Positions 49,120 to 60,803 of a DNA stretch of 64,000 nucleotides are shown here, one piece after another (the first letter of the stretch is position 1; the number at the start of each line of letters is the position of its first letter). This DNA comes from Sitta carolinensis. Its lineage: Eukaryota; Chordata; Aves; Passeriformes; Sittidae. Under the pieces are notes generated by a model, which did not search any database, was not told where the DNA came from, and worked only from the letters and a program-made list of their open reading frames with translations. Location of the stretch: NCBI GenBank assembly GCA_032173965.1, contig CM063284.1:60758863-60822862 (forward strand), written 5' to 3'. The translations under genes were made by a program, and so were the position numbers.

Positions 49120-52041
49120 TTTCCAGAATGGAAAGGCTCATTAGATCTTGACTTCTGACCAACAACCTCTACAATATTTTTAACATGAGAAGATGTCCTG
49201 AAGATACTTTTTCCTGCAAATCCCTAACTTTTCAATTATTGTTGGGAAAAAAAAAATCCTAGCCATCTATGGTTGAAATGTGGCATGAATATTTTACTGT
49301 ACAGTAGCCTCCGGAGGGAGGACTTCAACACTTCTGCTGAGAATAGTTACTATTATTACTCAGTTTTCAAATGACATCCAACTGTTAAATGGGAGAAGGG
49401 AGGATATTTGAAGACATTTATCATGCAGAGATAAAAAGACATCAGAATAATCTGTCTATGTCTTTTAATAACACTAATTAACAGTGGAGCTTAGATTTTT
49501 AAAAATAAAATCACACTAGAATTTTATTCTTAGTAGCAAAAATGAAGTGATTTCTAAATATTTAATAACAAAAACATGAACCTATTTTTTCAATGTCACA
49601 TTTTGGTTGAAGGAAGGACTTTCCCAATGGTACACTAATTTATTTTAGTTTTCTTTTCTTTGCAACTCTACTGAAGTTTTGGGTAACCAGCCCTTTTCAC
49701 CAAGGCAATGTTCCATTATTGGTGGAGGCAAAAGAGGAAATGATTTTTACATCTGTAGGGTACAGAGGAGACAGATATCTCAGTATTCAGAGTCCATTCT
49801 CCTGAAGTGTTGGGAAAGACAATGACCCGCTAGAAGAAGCTAGAAGACAATGGAATAGAAGAAAACATGAAGGTAATTATTATACGTATGCCTGGCATAA
49901 AGTGTGAATCAATAATTAAAGAGTTAATTATCTCACCAGTTATGGATACAGGCTTGGGATTAATCCCTGTGAATAGATGAAGAGACAATTATGCTCCTCC
50001 ATGCAGCACAAGATAACCAGCCCTTCTCTGGCTGCACAGATGGGGATTCACAACGGTGCTGTGCTCCCACAGAGTAAATAATTTTGAAATGATGAGTGGC
50101 AACACACTGCAATAACCAGTGGCAATGCAGTAATGTTCTATACCTCTGTGTGCCCAGATTGAGAATCCTCTAGCAGTGATCACAGCATAGTGTTAAAGCA
50201 TCCATCTGCAGAAAATCAAAGTGAGTAGCACTAAGTAAACCATAATGTCTTCTAAGACCATTAATGTGCTCTCTCATCATTCTTGTACTCTGAAAACTCC
50301 TATTTGTGCTATAGAAAGGGAGCAATGGATTTAATGAAATCATATTAGGTTGTCTGGAAAATGAGTAATTTTTAAATACTTCACAATTCCTTTCAGAATA
50401 TATTCATCCACCAATTTTCCCTTATAAAATCCTAGTGCTAAAGCAACAAATGCTGAAGGGAAAGCAGACTCAAACTATAGTTAAAATATAGCTCAAGAGA
50501 CAAGAAACAAGGGTTTTCAAATTATTAGTCAGTTTTAGTGAAATCTGAAGAAAGAAATCTGAAGGACAATGAAGATAATGTCCTCAGAGGTAATTGACAA
50601 ATACTCATAAGGAAGCAGAACTAATTTCATGGCTTCCAGAACATTTACTTAAGTATGGGATGTAGTTGAGATTCCACTCTTCTTTCAAAAGACAGAGACT
50701 TGAACTATTAAACACTCTTCCTATGACAGCAAATGAGAGCCCACAGCAGAATCTGGTTCTGGTATTATATAACCCTGGAATAAAAAAAAAAAAAAATAAA
50801 AAAGTAAAAAGCTGGTTTTGCTTTGTATGTGACAATCTATTACTCAGTATTGCCAGCCTCAAGCTTTTGAAAACCATGAGTCAAGCCACAAAATATCATG
50901 AGATTAGCTGTAGCATGAGTTACTGAAAAATAAATAAATACGTTTGTGTGGCTTTTTTCTCCTTTAATGCAGGGTGAGCTCAGGTCATGGTTTTGTAACT
51001 TTCCTTCACAAATACCAAGGCTACAGATCCAATTTTTTTTCCTGCTTGATCTGAGCTAAGAAACCATAAGACTTGGTAGCACTAACAGTTTTCAAACATC
51101 ATGCACAGCTACATCGACCTTGAGGGACTTTCAGTTCCCCTTCCCCAGTGACAGTGAAGGCCAATTCAGTGACTGCCAGGATACAGCTACAGCAAAGGTC
51201 CCAGTACATGGTAAGTGCACAGAGAGTCTCAATAGCAGCAACGGCTCTGTGGGGAACCAAAGGATACGTGAGAACCTAGTGACCAGAGTAGCCTGCCACC
51301 AAACAAGTACAGTCATGGCTGGAACAGATGCTAACTCTCACAGGACACCACCTCCCCACCTAGCACCATGAGTGCTAACAATGCAAAGAAACTCTGCTAG
51401 GCAAAAGGAGAGGAATTTCAGCCACAATGTCTCTTTCCAAAAATATTTTCCTGCAATTAAGCTTCATTCTTCTCAAAATATTTGGGCATTCAAAAAGAAA
51501 ACCCTGGAAACTAAATAGGACAAAGTCTAAATATGTGGAGGTAAATTGCAGGTTATTGCATCATGTTCAGTTTGTATGGGAGGTTACCACCTTCTCATGC
51601 CACAGGCATAAACCTTTCCTAACTCCTGTATGTTCCCAATATTTTCCTTATGGCTAATTTTAATTACCTCAATACAGAGCACATAACAGCCAACTTTTTG
51701 TTTAGCTGCTCTGTACTCAGATTGTTCAGACTCCACATTTAAGTCTAGGATGTTTTAGCCATTAACATGCATCACACAGAGCCATTCCTATTTTCTTTCT
51801 CCTGTGCTCCTTCTTGGGTGGCAGAAATAAAAATTAGTTTTGAGGCATGATGAAATTAAAACAGCTCCACAGAGGCAGTTTGAAAAAGACTTAGGAAACA
51901 TTTTCTAGTGTTTTTTTTTTCTTTATTACTTTTTGTGAGGTTAGTTTCTATTCATCATAACCAAAACTTTCTGTGGGAATGGACCACACTTTTTCAGCTA
52001 TGTGATGCCTTAAGTTTTAGCACTTATATTTTTTTAGATTC
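49120..52041. other. Non-coding stretch with a GC-richer patch near 51.1-51.4 kb
   Basis: No gene was recognised. The patch at about 51100-51380 is GC-richer and has an 83-codon plus frame (51120-51371). Inside it a splice-acceptor-like CCCCTTCCCCAG and a donor-like ATGGTAAGTG bound about 60 bp, but the protein matches nothing known. An A-rich run lies near 50780-50800. Confidence 0.5.
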
Positions 52042-52462
52042 TGTGCTGGTTTGGTGTGTAGTTCTGAGTTTAATATTAAAATGCTACTAAGCTCTCTTCA
52101 CAGAGTTGGTAGACAAAACAATTCCTTTTCTAGCTTGGGACTGAGGACAACTGATAAAACTTTCAGGCCCAAGAACAAAAATAACAGTGAAGTGAGAAGC
52201 AAAAACAAGGAGGATGGAGCTTCATAACCTGAAGCTATAATTGGACAATTAATTCCAATTTGCTAATGGACCAGAACTTATAAAAGTGTGAGCCTTTGTG
52301 ACTGGTCATCCATTTTGTGGCTATTTTGGGGTATATCTTGGGTTTAGTCCAGCTGGGCTCTTGTGCTTCCCAGGTGTATCCATTGAGGCCTTTTAATGCA
52401 TACATGTTTTGTCCTTTTGCTCTATCTTGTCTCTGTTCCTGATCAGCCTCGTGAAGGCATCA
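52042..52462 (+). mobile_element. 0.42 kb LTR, plus strand
   Basis: It starts TGTGCTGGTTTGGTGTGTAG and ends CCTCGTGAAGGCATCA. The 5' part (CTACTAAGCTCTCTTCACAG, GGTAGACAAAACAATTCC, TTGGGACTGAGGACAACTG) and the block CAATTTGCTAATGGACCAG before a TATA box (TATAAAA at 52279-52285) recall a songbird LTR type. The expected polyadenylation signal is degenerate (TTTTAATGCATAC near 52390). An inverted repeat with 7 bp arms, AATTGGA and TCCAATT, spans 52239-52260 in U3. No convincing target duplication was seen, so the exact ends are less sure than for the 47.8 kb LTR. No proviral interior is present. Confidence 0.7.
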
Positions 52463-55400
52463 ATGTACAGAGCATCTTCTCAAAGTAAAGGAGATCATTG
52501 CACGCAGTGAGAGCAGACAGTCAGACGTTGCTCAGGGAAGCCAGCTGGAGATTTCCACTAAAAATGGCAGCTCTGTCTCTCTCAGAGTGGGAGCTTATAG
52601 CTGAGGCAGTGTCCTAGACACTGCTTTTTTCCTAGCCTACAGAGTATTTTAGAATTTTAAGGTGTGTCAAGAAAAATTCTGAGATTTGAAAAATTTATCA
52701 GGATAAATTTTCCTTTTCAACTCTCATAAACAATTGACTTGCGGGTTAGCAATTTAAGATATTTGCCAGTTTTAGGATTTATACAACTATCAGCCATCCA
52801 TACTTCACAAAAATTCAGTACCAAGCGACTGAGTTGCAATTTGGTATAAATATTTACTCCAGAAACAATATTAAGAAACTGTTTCTCTCATGTCTTTCTA
52901 GCTCCTGAGTTCTAGAACTTGCTCTTTTGCACCAATTTAACTTCCAGTTTCAGGCTTCACACAGAAACCTCCTGTTTCTAAATCTTGCAGTTCCCTGCTA
53001 CATTTTACGGTGGGAGTACTTAACCCAAAGGCCAAGCCCTGCATGCCAAAATTTTGCAACTTGTCTTTGACACACAGCCTGGCACTCCATCCCTCAATAG
53101 TCCTGTGTCCATTCTGCCTCTGTGTCCATTGTCTGTCACACTGATTAAAATGCAGGCATTTGCTGTTTTGTGTCAAGGCTGTGGACAGATGGGTAGCAGG
53201 AGTATATGGCCATGTCACATTGTGGGAAAGGCATTAATCTCACTCACCTCCCATGGTTTGTTTGGATAGTAGATTCAAGGAGGCCCTCTGCATAACTCCA
53301 TGTGTATGAATTCTCCTACTGTGGAAACCAATACATTTCAACTGGTCATGTGTCCAATAATGGAACAGCCAAATGATAAATCTTCATATATTGCATCTGA
53401 ATACTGCCAGGAAAGCCATAGAGATATGTCAACATTCCTTTATACCTTTTTTCTTGGAGAGTCTAAGGGATAAAAATAGGAGAAATGGATCTTGCTTATA
53501 CTTCCAAGGTCAGTTTATTCTAAATTGCTTCTAGAAAACTTTTTCTAGAGTGCTTCTAGGAAAAATACCTGGTGCCCACAGGTGAAAAAACAGTTAAGAT
53601 TCCTTTTCTGATAGGTTTTGGCACACTCCAGGACAAGGGACTCACAACTTCAGTTACAAATAAAAATAATTAAAATAAAACAATTTTAGGGCACTTCTGC
53701 AGCCCAGGATTACTATAACCCACTGCCCTTGTGTTATACAACTGTATTGCCCTAGTGTCTCTGCTAGTGAACTCTTAATATCCACCACAGCACAGAGGCA
53801 CCTGAGAGCAAAGGGAAATTCCAATGAGAACAGAGCACAAGGAGCTTGCGGTACAGCCATGGACTGGCAATGCATTTTGGCACCATCTTTATTTTAAGTG
53901 TTCCAGCTCTGCATTCCATGTATAACTCAGTATAGGGTGAGTATATGCCATAGCCAAACTGTATCAAGAAGATGGTAAAACTGACTTTTAAGCTGACGCA
54001 AACTTCTTCCAAACACACTCTGTTTCTTTCAACCCATCAAAAACACCAAATATTTTTGTTCATTATTTGAAATTAAATTTCATCTGGCCTAAGAAACTCT
54101 ATATGCCTCTGGTTTGTGTGCCCAAATCCCTGGTGCTGCTTCAGTTCTTGTAAACACCACAAGTAGGTTTTTGCCAACGTCCGTAGCTGAAGAAATGACA
54201 AACCACTGCAGATTCGTAACATGAGCATGTCATTGCTGGCTGCTGTTGCGACACAGAGGATACTAAAAATATAACTGTGGTAAAACTGTATTTTGGAGAT
54301 CAGTGCAAACAGCAAAAGCTCCAGTAAACAAGCTCTGTTTTCACCTCATTGAGGTGTTTAGCTGGATGAAAGGGGGGAGAGGGGCAGAAAGTTGCCTTCA
54401 GAAAAATTTCATATGTGCCAGTGAATCAACTTTCTGACAACTAGACATGTTTTTACATGTAATGTGACAAACTGAAATTGGATAACAACAAAAATAGACA
54501 TATTTTTATTAACAGTTCACAAGTATGTTGTAGTTTTACACTGATGTTTCCTACTATTCTGAGCTTTCATATTCATACAGCTGAGCTGTCATGTTCTCAC
54601 AATCAGAAGCTTCACATTTTCCTTTAGATTTTTCATTACCACAGAGAGAAGAGATGATTTTGTTTAAAACCATAGGGTCTAAGAAACCATTGAGAGTAGA
54701 GTAGGGCAGCAAGCCCCTGTGGCTTTACTACAGCTCTTTCTTTTTTGTTTAAAGCCTTTGATTTGCTTCAACCTGTTAGGCATATGTTTCCATTCAACCT
54801 AACTTCTTTCAGTACCTACTTCAGAGAACTATTTCTAACTCTACTGGTGATTTATAGTAACTTCTCAAAATAAGCACATTTGTTTTCCTTGTTTGCCACT
54901 ATATTATCTTGTTATGATTGACTGAATCTTATTCAGCTTCAACTAAAGCTTTTCTATTTGTCCATTTGACTCACAAGACTGTTGGATAGATTTTCTATAA
55001 CTATCTAAAACATATTTCCATCATTTATCACGAAAAGCTGAATTTAGCTGAACTAATATGGTTGATTTAGCCTTCCCTAAAGGAAATGTACAATACTTTA
55101 CAGAAATAGTGTTTCTTTTTATGCAAAAATCCTGCTATAAATCACAGAAAACTAACTTGGATATCCTGCTTACCCATGATAACTCAAAATAGATTTACCC
55201 ATAAAAAAATACACACATGCATTTCACCTGTGTCTGCATGAAAATAGTGTTCAAGGGAAGTGCTAGAAGAGCAGACTTGGAAGCACAAATCCTGATTTTA
55301 TCTACAGTTCACAGAACAGAGACTTCCACGAGTGTGCCTTTGCAGAATGAGCTCAGTGCATAAGCAGGGAGCCCCTCCTGCATGCCCTCTGTTTTCCCTG

Positions 55401-56470
55401 AGCCCTCTCCCAACCACCCAGAGTCCATTGCCAGGGTAGATGTTCACAAGTGTGCCTCCAGATGGTCTTTTGCTCTTACAGTAATTTTCCATTGCTGTTA
55501 ACTTAGATCAATCTTCTGGGGAGGTCCTGACACCTCTTTTTTGCTTCTCAAGCTTTCCTTCTCACATTACCAAGTCAGTAAACAGCTATACAGAATCTCA
55601 GTGTGCTTAAATGTTACCTTCTGTCCTGAGCCCCAAATCCCTCATCTTTGTTTTAAAATTGTGTCAACTTCTACTTCCCTTAAGTATGAGATACCAGCTC
55701 TATCAGCCACTTGTTTAGAAACTGAAAAAACAATTTTTATCCTATGCTGCCCTTCACATATAAGAGACTTCCTGTCAACACCAACAGCACTTACACATTA
55801 TCTGTTTTCAAATCTCACCTTGAATATATTCTTTGCTATGGTGTTCAAGGCAAAAACAAAACAGAAGGAATAAACAAAACAAAAGCAAGATGGTTTCAGA
55901 CAGGAAAGCAAAAGTCCAGAAAATGGAAGATAAAAATATTTATAATATTTAATGAGTATTTTGGTTTTTTAAAAGAATTTTAAAAAGAGAGAAGTTGTAT
56001 GGTCTTAGTGAAAAATAAAAGTATGTGGAAAAGATATATATACCTCGCCAATTTCAAAAGTTTTAGCTCAGTCTTCTCCATTTCTTCTCTGCCCTTCACA
56101 AAATCTTAACTAACTTTTATCTTCAATATCCTTTTGAAACCTTGAACATTTGAGTTTCATGTTATCTAGTTTCCCTATGCTATAGTACAGGCTAAGAGTT
56201 TATTTTTCAGTGAGAAACAACATCACATGACTCCAGGAGGATAATTTAAACAAAGGCATCAAACATCACAAACCTCAAGACACAAATAATCAGATTTCCT
56301 AGGACAGGAGAACTGGAAAATAGTCTGTCTGATACTGATGCCTGAGGTAGTGATTTGCCTCAGCTCACAGGCTCTCTAAAACAGCTTAACCTACGTATTC
56401 CTCTTCTTTTTTTTCTAGGGCTCGCTGAGAAAACAGACTTGCTACCACTATCATGAGGTTCACTGGGAGG
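52463..56470. other. Unique non-coding stretch
   Basis: No gene, RNA gene or transposon was recognised. A 110-codon frame at 55541-55873 and a 93-codon minus frame at 52937-53218 show no family features. Confidence 0.6.
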
Positions 56471-56880
56471 TTAAAAACATGGAGAGTTATCTTCAAGTAT
56501 AGAAAGAGCAAAGTTTATTGTGTAAACATTTACACTGTGAGCTGACCTTCTTCTGACTTCAACTGGTAAAGAGTCCAGGGGAAATGTTTTGGGGCAGGGG
56601 TCCAGGAAGCTGAATGGAGTGGGAAGATAAAGAGTGGACTGCAGTTGAACCAGTGGGGAGAGAGACAGAGGAATGTTCCTCTGGTCCATGAGAAGGACTG
56701 CACAGCTTTGGAAAAGAAGCAGGGGACCAGAGATGAGCTGCTCCCTGTGTCCTTATCAGAACAGCTGCTTAGAAATCGAGGAAGACAGAGCACTTCCTTG
56801 AGGGTGCAGAGATGGAGGGCATCTCAGGGGCATGATGTAATACTCCCACTGTGAACTCTGAACTACACAGCCAAAACCCT
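56471..56880 (-). other. Unclassified GC-richer segment with a minus-strand AATAAA
   Basis: The segment is richer in G and C than its surroundings. On the minus strand it has AATAAA at about 56514-56519 directly after a perfect 7 bp-arm hairpin, GTGTAAA and TTTACAC around CA (56520-56535). This could be the 3' part of an LTR or of another transcription unit, but no start, TATA box or known sequence was recognised, and the minus-strand frames of 72 and 87 codons match nothing. I leave it unassigned. Confidence 0.35.
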
Positions 56881-57515
56881 CTGGGCAATTCCTGAGTTCT
56901 CCTGAGGCTAAGCTGTGCACTGGGATTCAGCCACCTAAACATGGTGTCATTTTAGATGCCCAAGGGCATCCCACCGCAAATTCACAAAACATGTGTGTGT
57001 TGGGGGTGGGGAGGGAGTGTTTTTTTAGTGTTTTTTGAACATTCAGCCCCATGGGAAAGTTTCAGATTCTAGGACACCTCAGGTGTCACTTTATGTGTCT
57101 GCATGCTTCCATCTGGAGCTGTTTACAAAACATACTGACTCCCAGAAAATTTTGACTGTTTAGAGAGCTTATTTACTAATATATATCATACCTAATGCAT
57201 TAAACAAATTATTTCTCATCTTTTCAGTAATCTGAACTCTGAGGACCTCAGTTGTCCAGAAATGGCATATGTGGCCTAGGATGTTTAAGACATTCTAAGG
57301 TGTCTAAGACATCCAGATAGCAATATCTGATACTACACAGGACCTGAAAGGTATCTAAATCAACCTGACTCTGTGCCAAGTGGGGAGAAATCAAGTAACA
57401 AACCATAGTAGATAGATTGAGCAATTTCTTGGTTTTTTTCACTGTAGAAATGGGACGTATATTGGTTAACGAGCACAGTGATCCCTCACCTATCCCCTAA
57501 TTTCTGTGTGCTCAG

Positions 57516-57765
57516 TGTGATGGGGTGTGTAGTTTGTGATGGGGTTTGGCAAGGCTTTCTGCTGGTATCATCCTAGATGACTGTAAGTTACTGACAACTC
57601 AAATGAGCTGCCAACCCTAAACCACTGGATAATTGACATTTCCCAGTCGAAGCAAGACAGCAGATTTTGTGTAGGTGTGGACATGGGAACAGTGTGTGGA
57701 GAGAGATCTGTATAACTTCTCTGCCTGTAAAATAAACAGCACACCATCCCTGTCTATTAAGGACA
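57516..57765 (+). mobile_element. Possible LTR remnant, plus strand
   Basis: It starts with TGTGATGGGG, repeated 19 bp on (57535) as TGTGATGGGGTTTGGCAAGG. It contains TGTATAACTTCTCTGCC followed by AAAATAAACAGC (AATAAA at 57731-57736) and closes at TATTAAGGACA. A TATA-like box about 20 bp before AATAAA and TG...CA ends fit an LTR. However, no target duplication was found and I do not recognise the family with confidence. Confidence 0.4.
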
Positions 57766-58168
57766 GTGATGATTAAATATGTGACATAGCTTCTTAAATT
57801 TTTTTCTGTGCACATCAAAGCAAACTCTAGGGTACTTCACCAGGTAGCTATACAAGACCCTAGAAACAGGAGAAACATTGAAGACATATGAATATTTTGC
57901 CTCAAGCTGAGGCATTTTTTAGTATCCTCAGAGAATAAGCCTACATCATAATGTAAAATCCCAGACACACCTTCTTCACTTTTTTGTTCTTTTACATGCA
58001 GAGACACATTTTCACATAGGGAATAATTACTCTGCTTGGGCACATGGACTCCTTGAGCTATCACATCCCTTTCAATCCCAGTTCACTATGTCTGTTTGCT
58101 TCATAAACAGGGCATTGTTCTCCAAAAAGCAGTAACTGGGAAAGAAAGAACCCAACACAGTTATACAG

Positions 58169-58192
58169 AAAAAAAAACAAAACAAAACAAAA

Positions 58193-58224
<32 letters not shown>

Positions 58225-58226
58225 AA

Positions 58227-58286
<60 letters not shown>
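58169..58286. repeat. Compound microsatellite: CAAAA units, A30, (CA)n, A22, (GA)14
   Basis: In order: A8 and several CAAAA units, an A run at about 58194-58223, a short CA stretch, a second A run at about 58237-58258, then 14 GA dinucleotides to 58286. Length variation is to be expected. Confidence 0.9.
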
Positions 58287-58290
<4 letters not shown>

Positions 58291-59095
58291 AACCTGCCAA
58301 ACCAGTATTCAACACAGAATCAGAGGTGCAAACATTCAGTTAAGCTTTACTATATATTTCTGTCACCATTTACAAAATACAGTAGATTGGTGTCACAGAG
58401 ATATTTTGGCTTTATTTTTATTTTAATTAGTACTTCTGGGTTTCTATTTCTCATCTATTTTGGGAAGTACAGTAGAGAGAGAGAGACAGAGACAATTTTG
58501 AAAATATCAGGTGCCTCTGTCAGAGAGTCCAGAATTCTAATAGAATTATAAGGAATGAGTCTTAGGTGAGGCGGCAAGAGCAAGAGGAGTAAAAATCCAT
58601 GTGGTCCTCCTTTGAATAGTGACAGGTTGGTTAGAATTACCACTAAGACCCCTGAGAATGAGACTGGTGGCTTTCCAGGGCAGATATTTGACTTCAAATC
58701 CAGACCATTTATGTCAGAACTTTATGTGAAGTTTAAAGTGCAGAGTAATTGAGTTATCCAAGAAAAAGTCATTAATAAGTCTTCAAGCAGGAAAGGCAAG
58801 TGATTACAGCACTAAGGTAACCAATACCTTTGGTACAGTATGAGATGCCTGCAAGACTTCATGGTTCTCTGCTGTGGAGAGATTCCTCTCTTCTTTAACA
58901 GGACAATTAAAGCACTGCACACTCACTCTGCAGTGAAGACTTGTACAGGTATTGAGCAGTACAGGAGTCAATACGTTAAGTCATTAGAGAAATTATTTCT
59001 TATGAAAATTCCCCGCTCCATCTCTTCTCTAATCAAATTGGAGAAATTTCTGTCTCTTGCTGCTATCCTACATTACTGTCTCTTTCTCCCCCCCG

Positions 59096-59097
<2 letters not shown>

Positions 59098-59128
<31 letters not shown>
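59098..59128. repeat. (TC)n microsatellite, about 31 nt
   Basis: A pure TC/CT run after CCCCCCCGTA. It is the reverse complement type of the GA tract 0.8 kb upstream. Confidence 0.9.
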
Positions 59129-59130
<2 letters not shown>

Positions 59131-60524
59131 GCAAATTCTCAAATTGTCCCACAAAAGAGATGTAAAAATTTTTAATGAATCGAGCCCTAAAAATCTGACA
59201 GCAAATCCTATGCTGAAATCCTAGAGGCAGAGTGGAAAATATTCTTGTAGAATAACTGGAATTTTGCCAAGAATTTTTAAGAGCTGGAATATCTTGGGGA
59301 ATATATAAAAATAACCTCATGATTCAGCTAAGCAAGGCAGTAAAACAAGGTCCTGAAGGCAAGGATCAGCACTTTGAGTATATTTGGGTGCTTCCTTTAA
59401 TCCCTGTGCTTCTTTTTCCTTTTTCTGTCCTTTTCCCAGTTCCTTTCTTCTCTGAAGTAAGAAATGTAGACTTTATAAGTTACTTTTCCTCTCACCCCAC
59501 CAACAGGGAAAGGTCATAAGTAGGGCAGCCAGTTCCCTCTTCTTTGAAAGCTGGATGAGTGTTCTACTTTAGATACACATCCTCCTGCCTAAGCCCCAGC
59601 ACAGTGTGAGCCTTATCACAAATTTATAAGCTCCAGTTCTGTCCTTTATACTACCTAGTCCAGACGTGTAACATCTTCATAATTATAACTCAAATGTAGA
59701 AAACATACCATTGTCATCTTTCATGATTACAACTGCATCTATTGTAGTTTCTTATAAAATGTTGTTTAATTTCCAGCACAAAAAAAGACCACCACTGCAG
59801 GACTTAAAAATACTTGTATGCATTTCCAGTTCTGGAATTGGGATCTCCCACGTTTGAAGAATCCTGTCTGACCCCATGAATAATGAACTATTTAAGAACT
59901 TAAGAAGAATCCTCAAAGAGATCAATCAAGTGAGACCAAAGAGAATGACAAGAATACAAGATTAAAGAAGAGTCTGAGAAATAATCTTGACAAAGTTTAT
60001 TTGAGCACCTAAAAGTTTAATACATTTAACAGACAGTGGCTAAAGCTAACTCACATTTTATGGCTTGTGTGATCCTAGCTGGAAGCATTTTAGATACATG
60101 TGAGCAGTCTCAAATCACCTGAACTTTCTAAAGTATGTTGCCCTTGGCTATTAGTTAAGAAAACATGGTGGCTACTAGAAGCTTATTGGTTCTTAGAGAT
60201 ATCAGGACAAGATCATGATTTAATCAACAAAACAAAAGCTTCAAAGAACAAGAAAGCTTCAGTCATCAGTTATATCTACGTTAGCAAGTGGTGTGACAGA
60301 GTAGAAAATGGAGGCAGTCACTGCTGACACTCTACCCCATATGCAGCTCACAGGTTGTATTTCAGACTTGAACCAATCTCATGAAACAAATGACTCTTTA
60401 AATTACTAAACAAATGACAAGCCCTATATACTTTGTTCAACACTTCCAAAAAAAACTGTTCCCTGGGTGTTGTACCGCATCTGATACACACCTTTAGCAA
60501 AGCTTTCAGTTTGTCTTCAGAGCT

Positions 60525-60803
60525 TGTTATGACAGGACAAAGGGAAATGCGTTTACATCAAAAGAGGGTAGATTTAGACTGCATAAAAGGAAGAAATTTT
60601 TTATGGTGAGGATAGTGAAACACTGGAGAGGTTGCTCAGAGAGATAGTAGGTGTCTATCCCTGGGAACATTCAAGGTGAGGTTGGATGGGGCTCTGCGTA
60701 ATCTGATCCAGGTGAAGACATCCCTGTTCATTGCAGGGGGTTTGGACTAGGTGGCTTTTAAACTTTTAAATGTCCCTTTTAACACAAACTATTCTATGAA
60801 TTC
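60525..60803 (+). mobile_element. CR1 3' fragment, plus strand
   Basis: It begins at TTATGACAGGACAAAGGGAA, the start of a commonly retained CR1 tail, and runs through TTAGACTGCATAAAAGGAAG, ACACTGGAGAGGTTGCTCAG and TCCCTGGGAACATTCAAGGT. It then passes through GGTTGGATGGGGCTCTG and GCAGGGGGTTTGGACTAGGT, ending with AACTATTCTATGAATTC (one 3' octamer). The order and spacing match the CR1 tail throughout, with stops in every frame. The plus orientation is sure. Confidence 0.95.

Larger units (their letters stand above)
57766..60524. other. Non-coding stretch with GA/TC microsatellites
   Basis: No gene was recognised. The stretch is dominated by the compound A/CA/GA repeat at 58.2 kb, a short GA patch at about 58473-58492 and the TC tract at 59.1 kb. 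The 151-codon plus frame at 58096-58551 is poly-lysine and arginine-glutamate encoded by the repeat, and is spurious. Confidence 0.6.

Noticed and set aside
58096..58551. 151-codon plus-strand frame rich in lysine and arginine-glutamate
   Set aside because: It is a translation of poly-A and GA microsatellite sequence.
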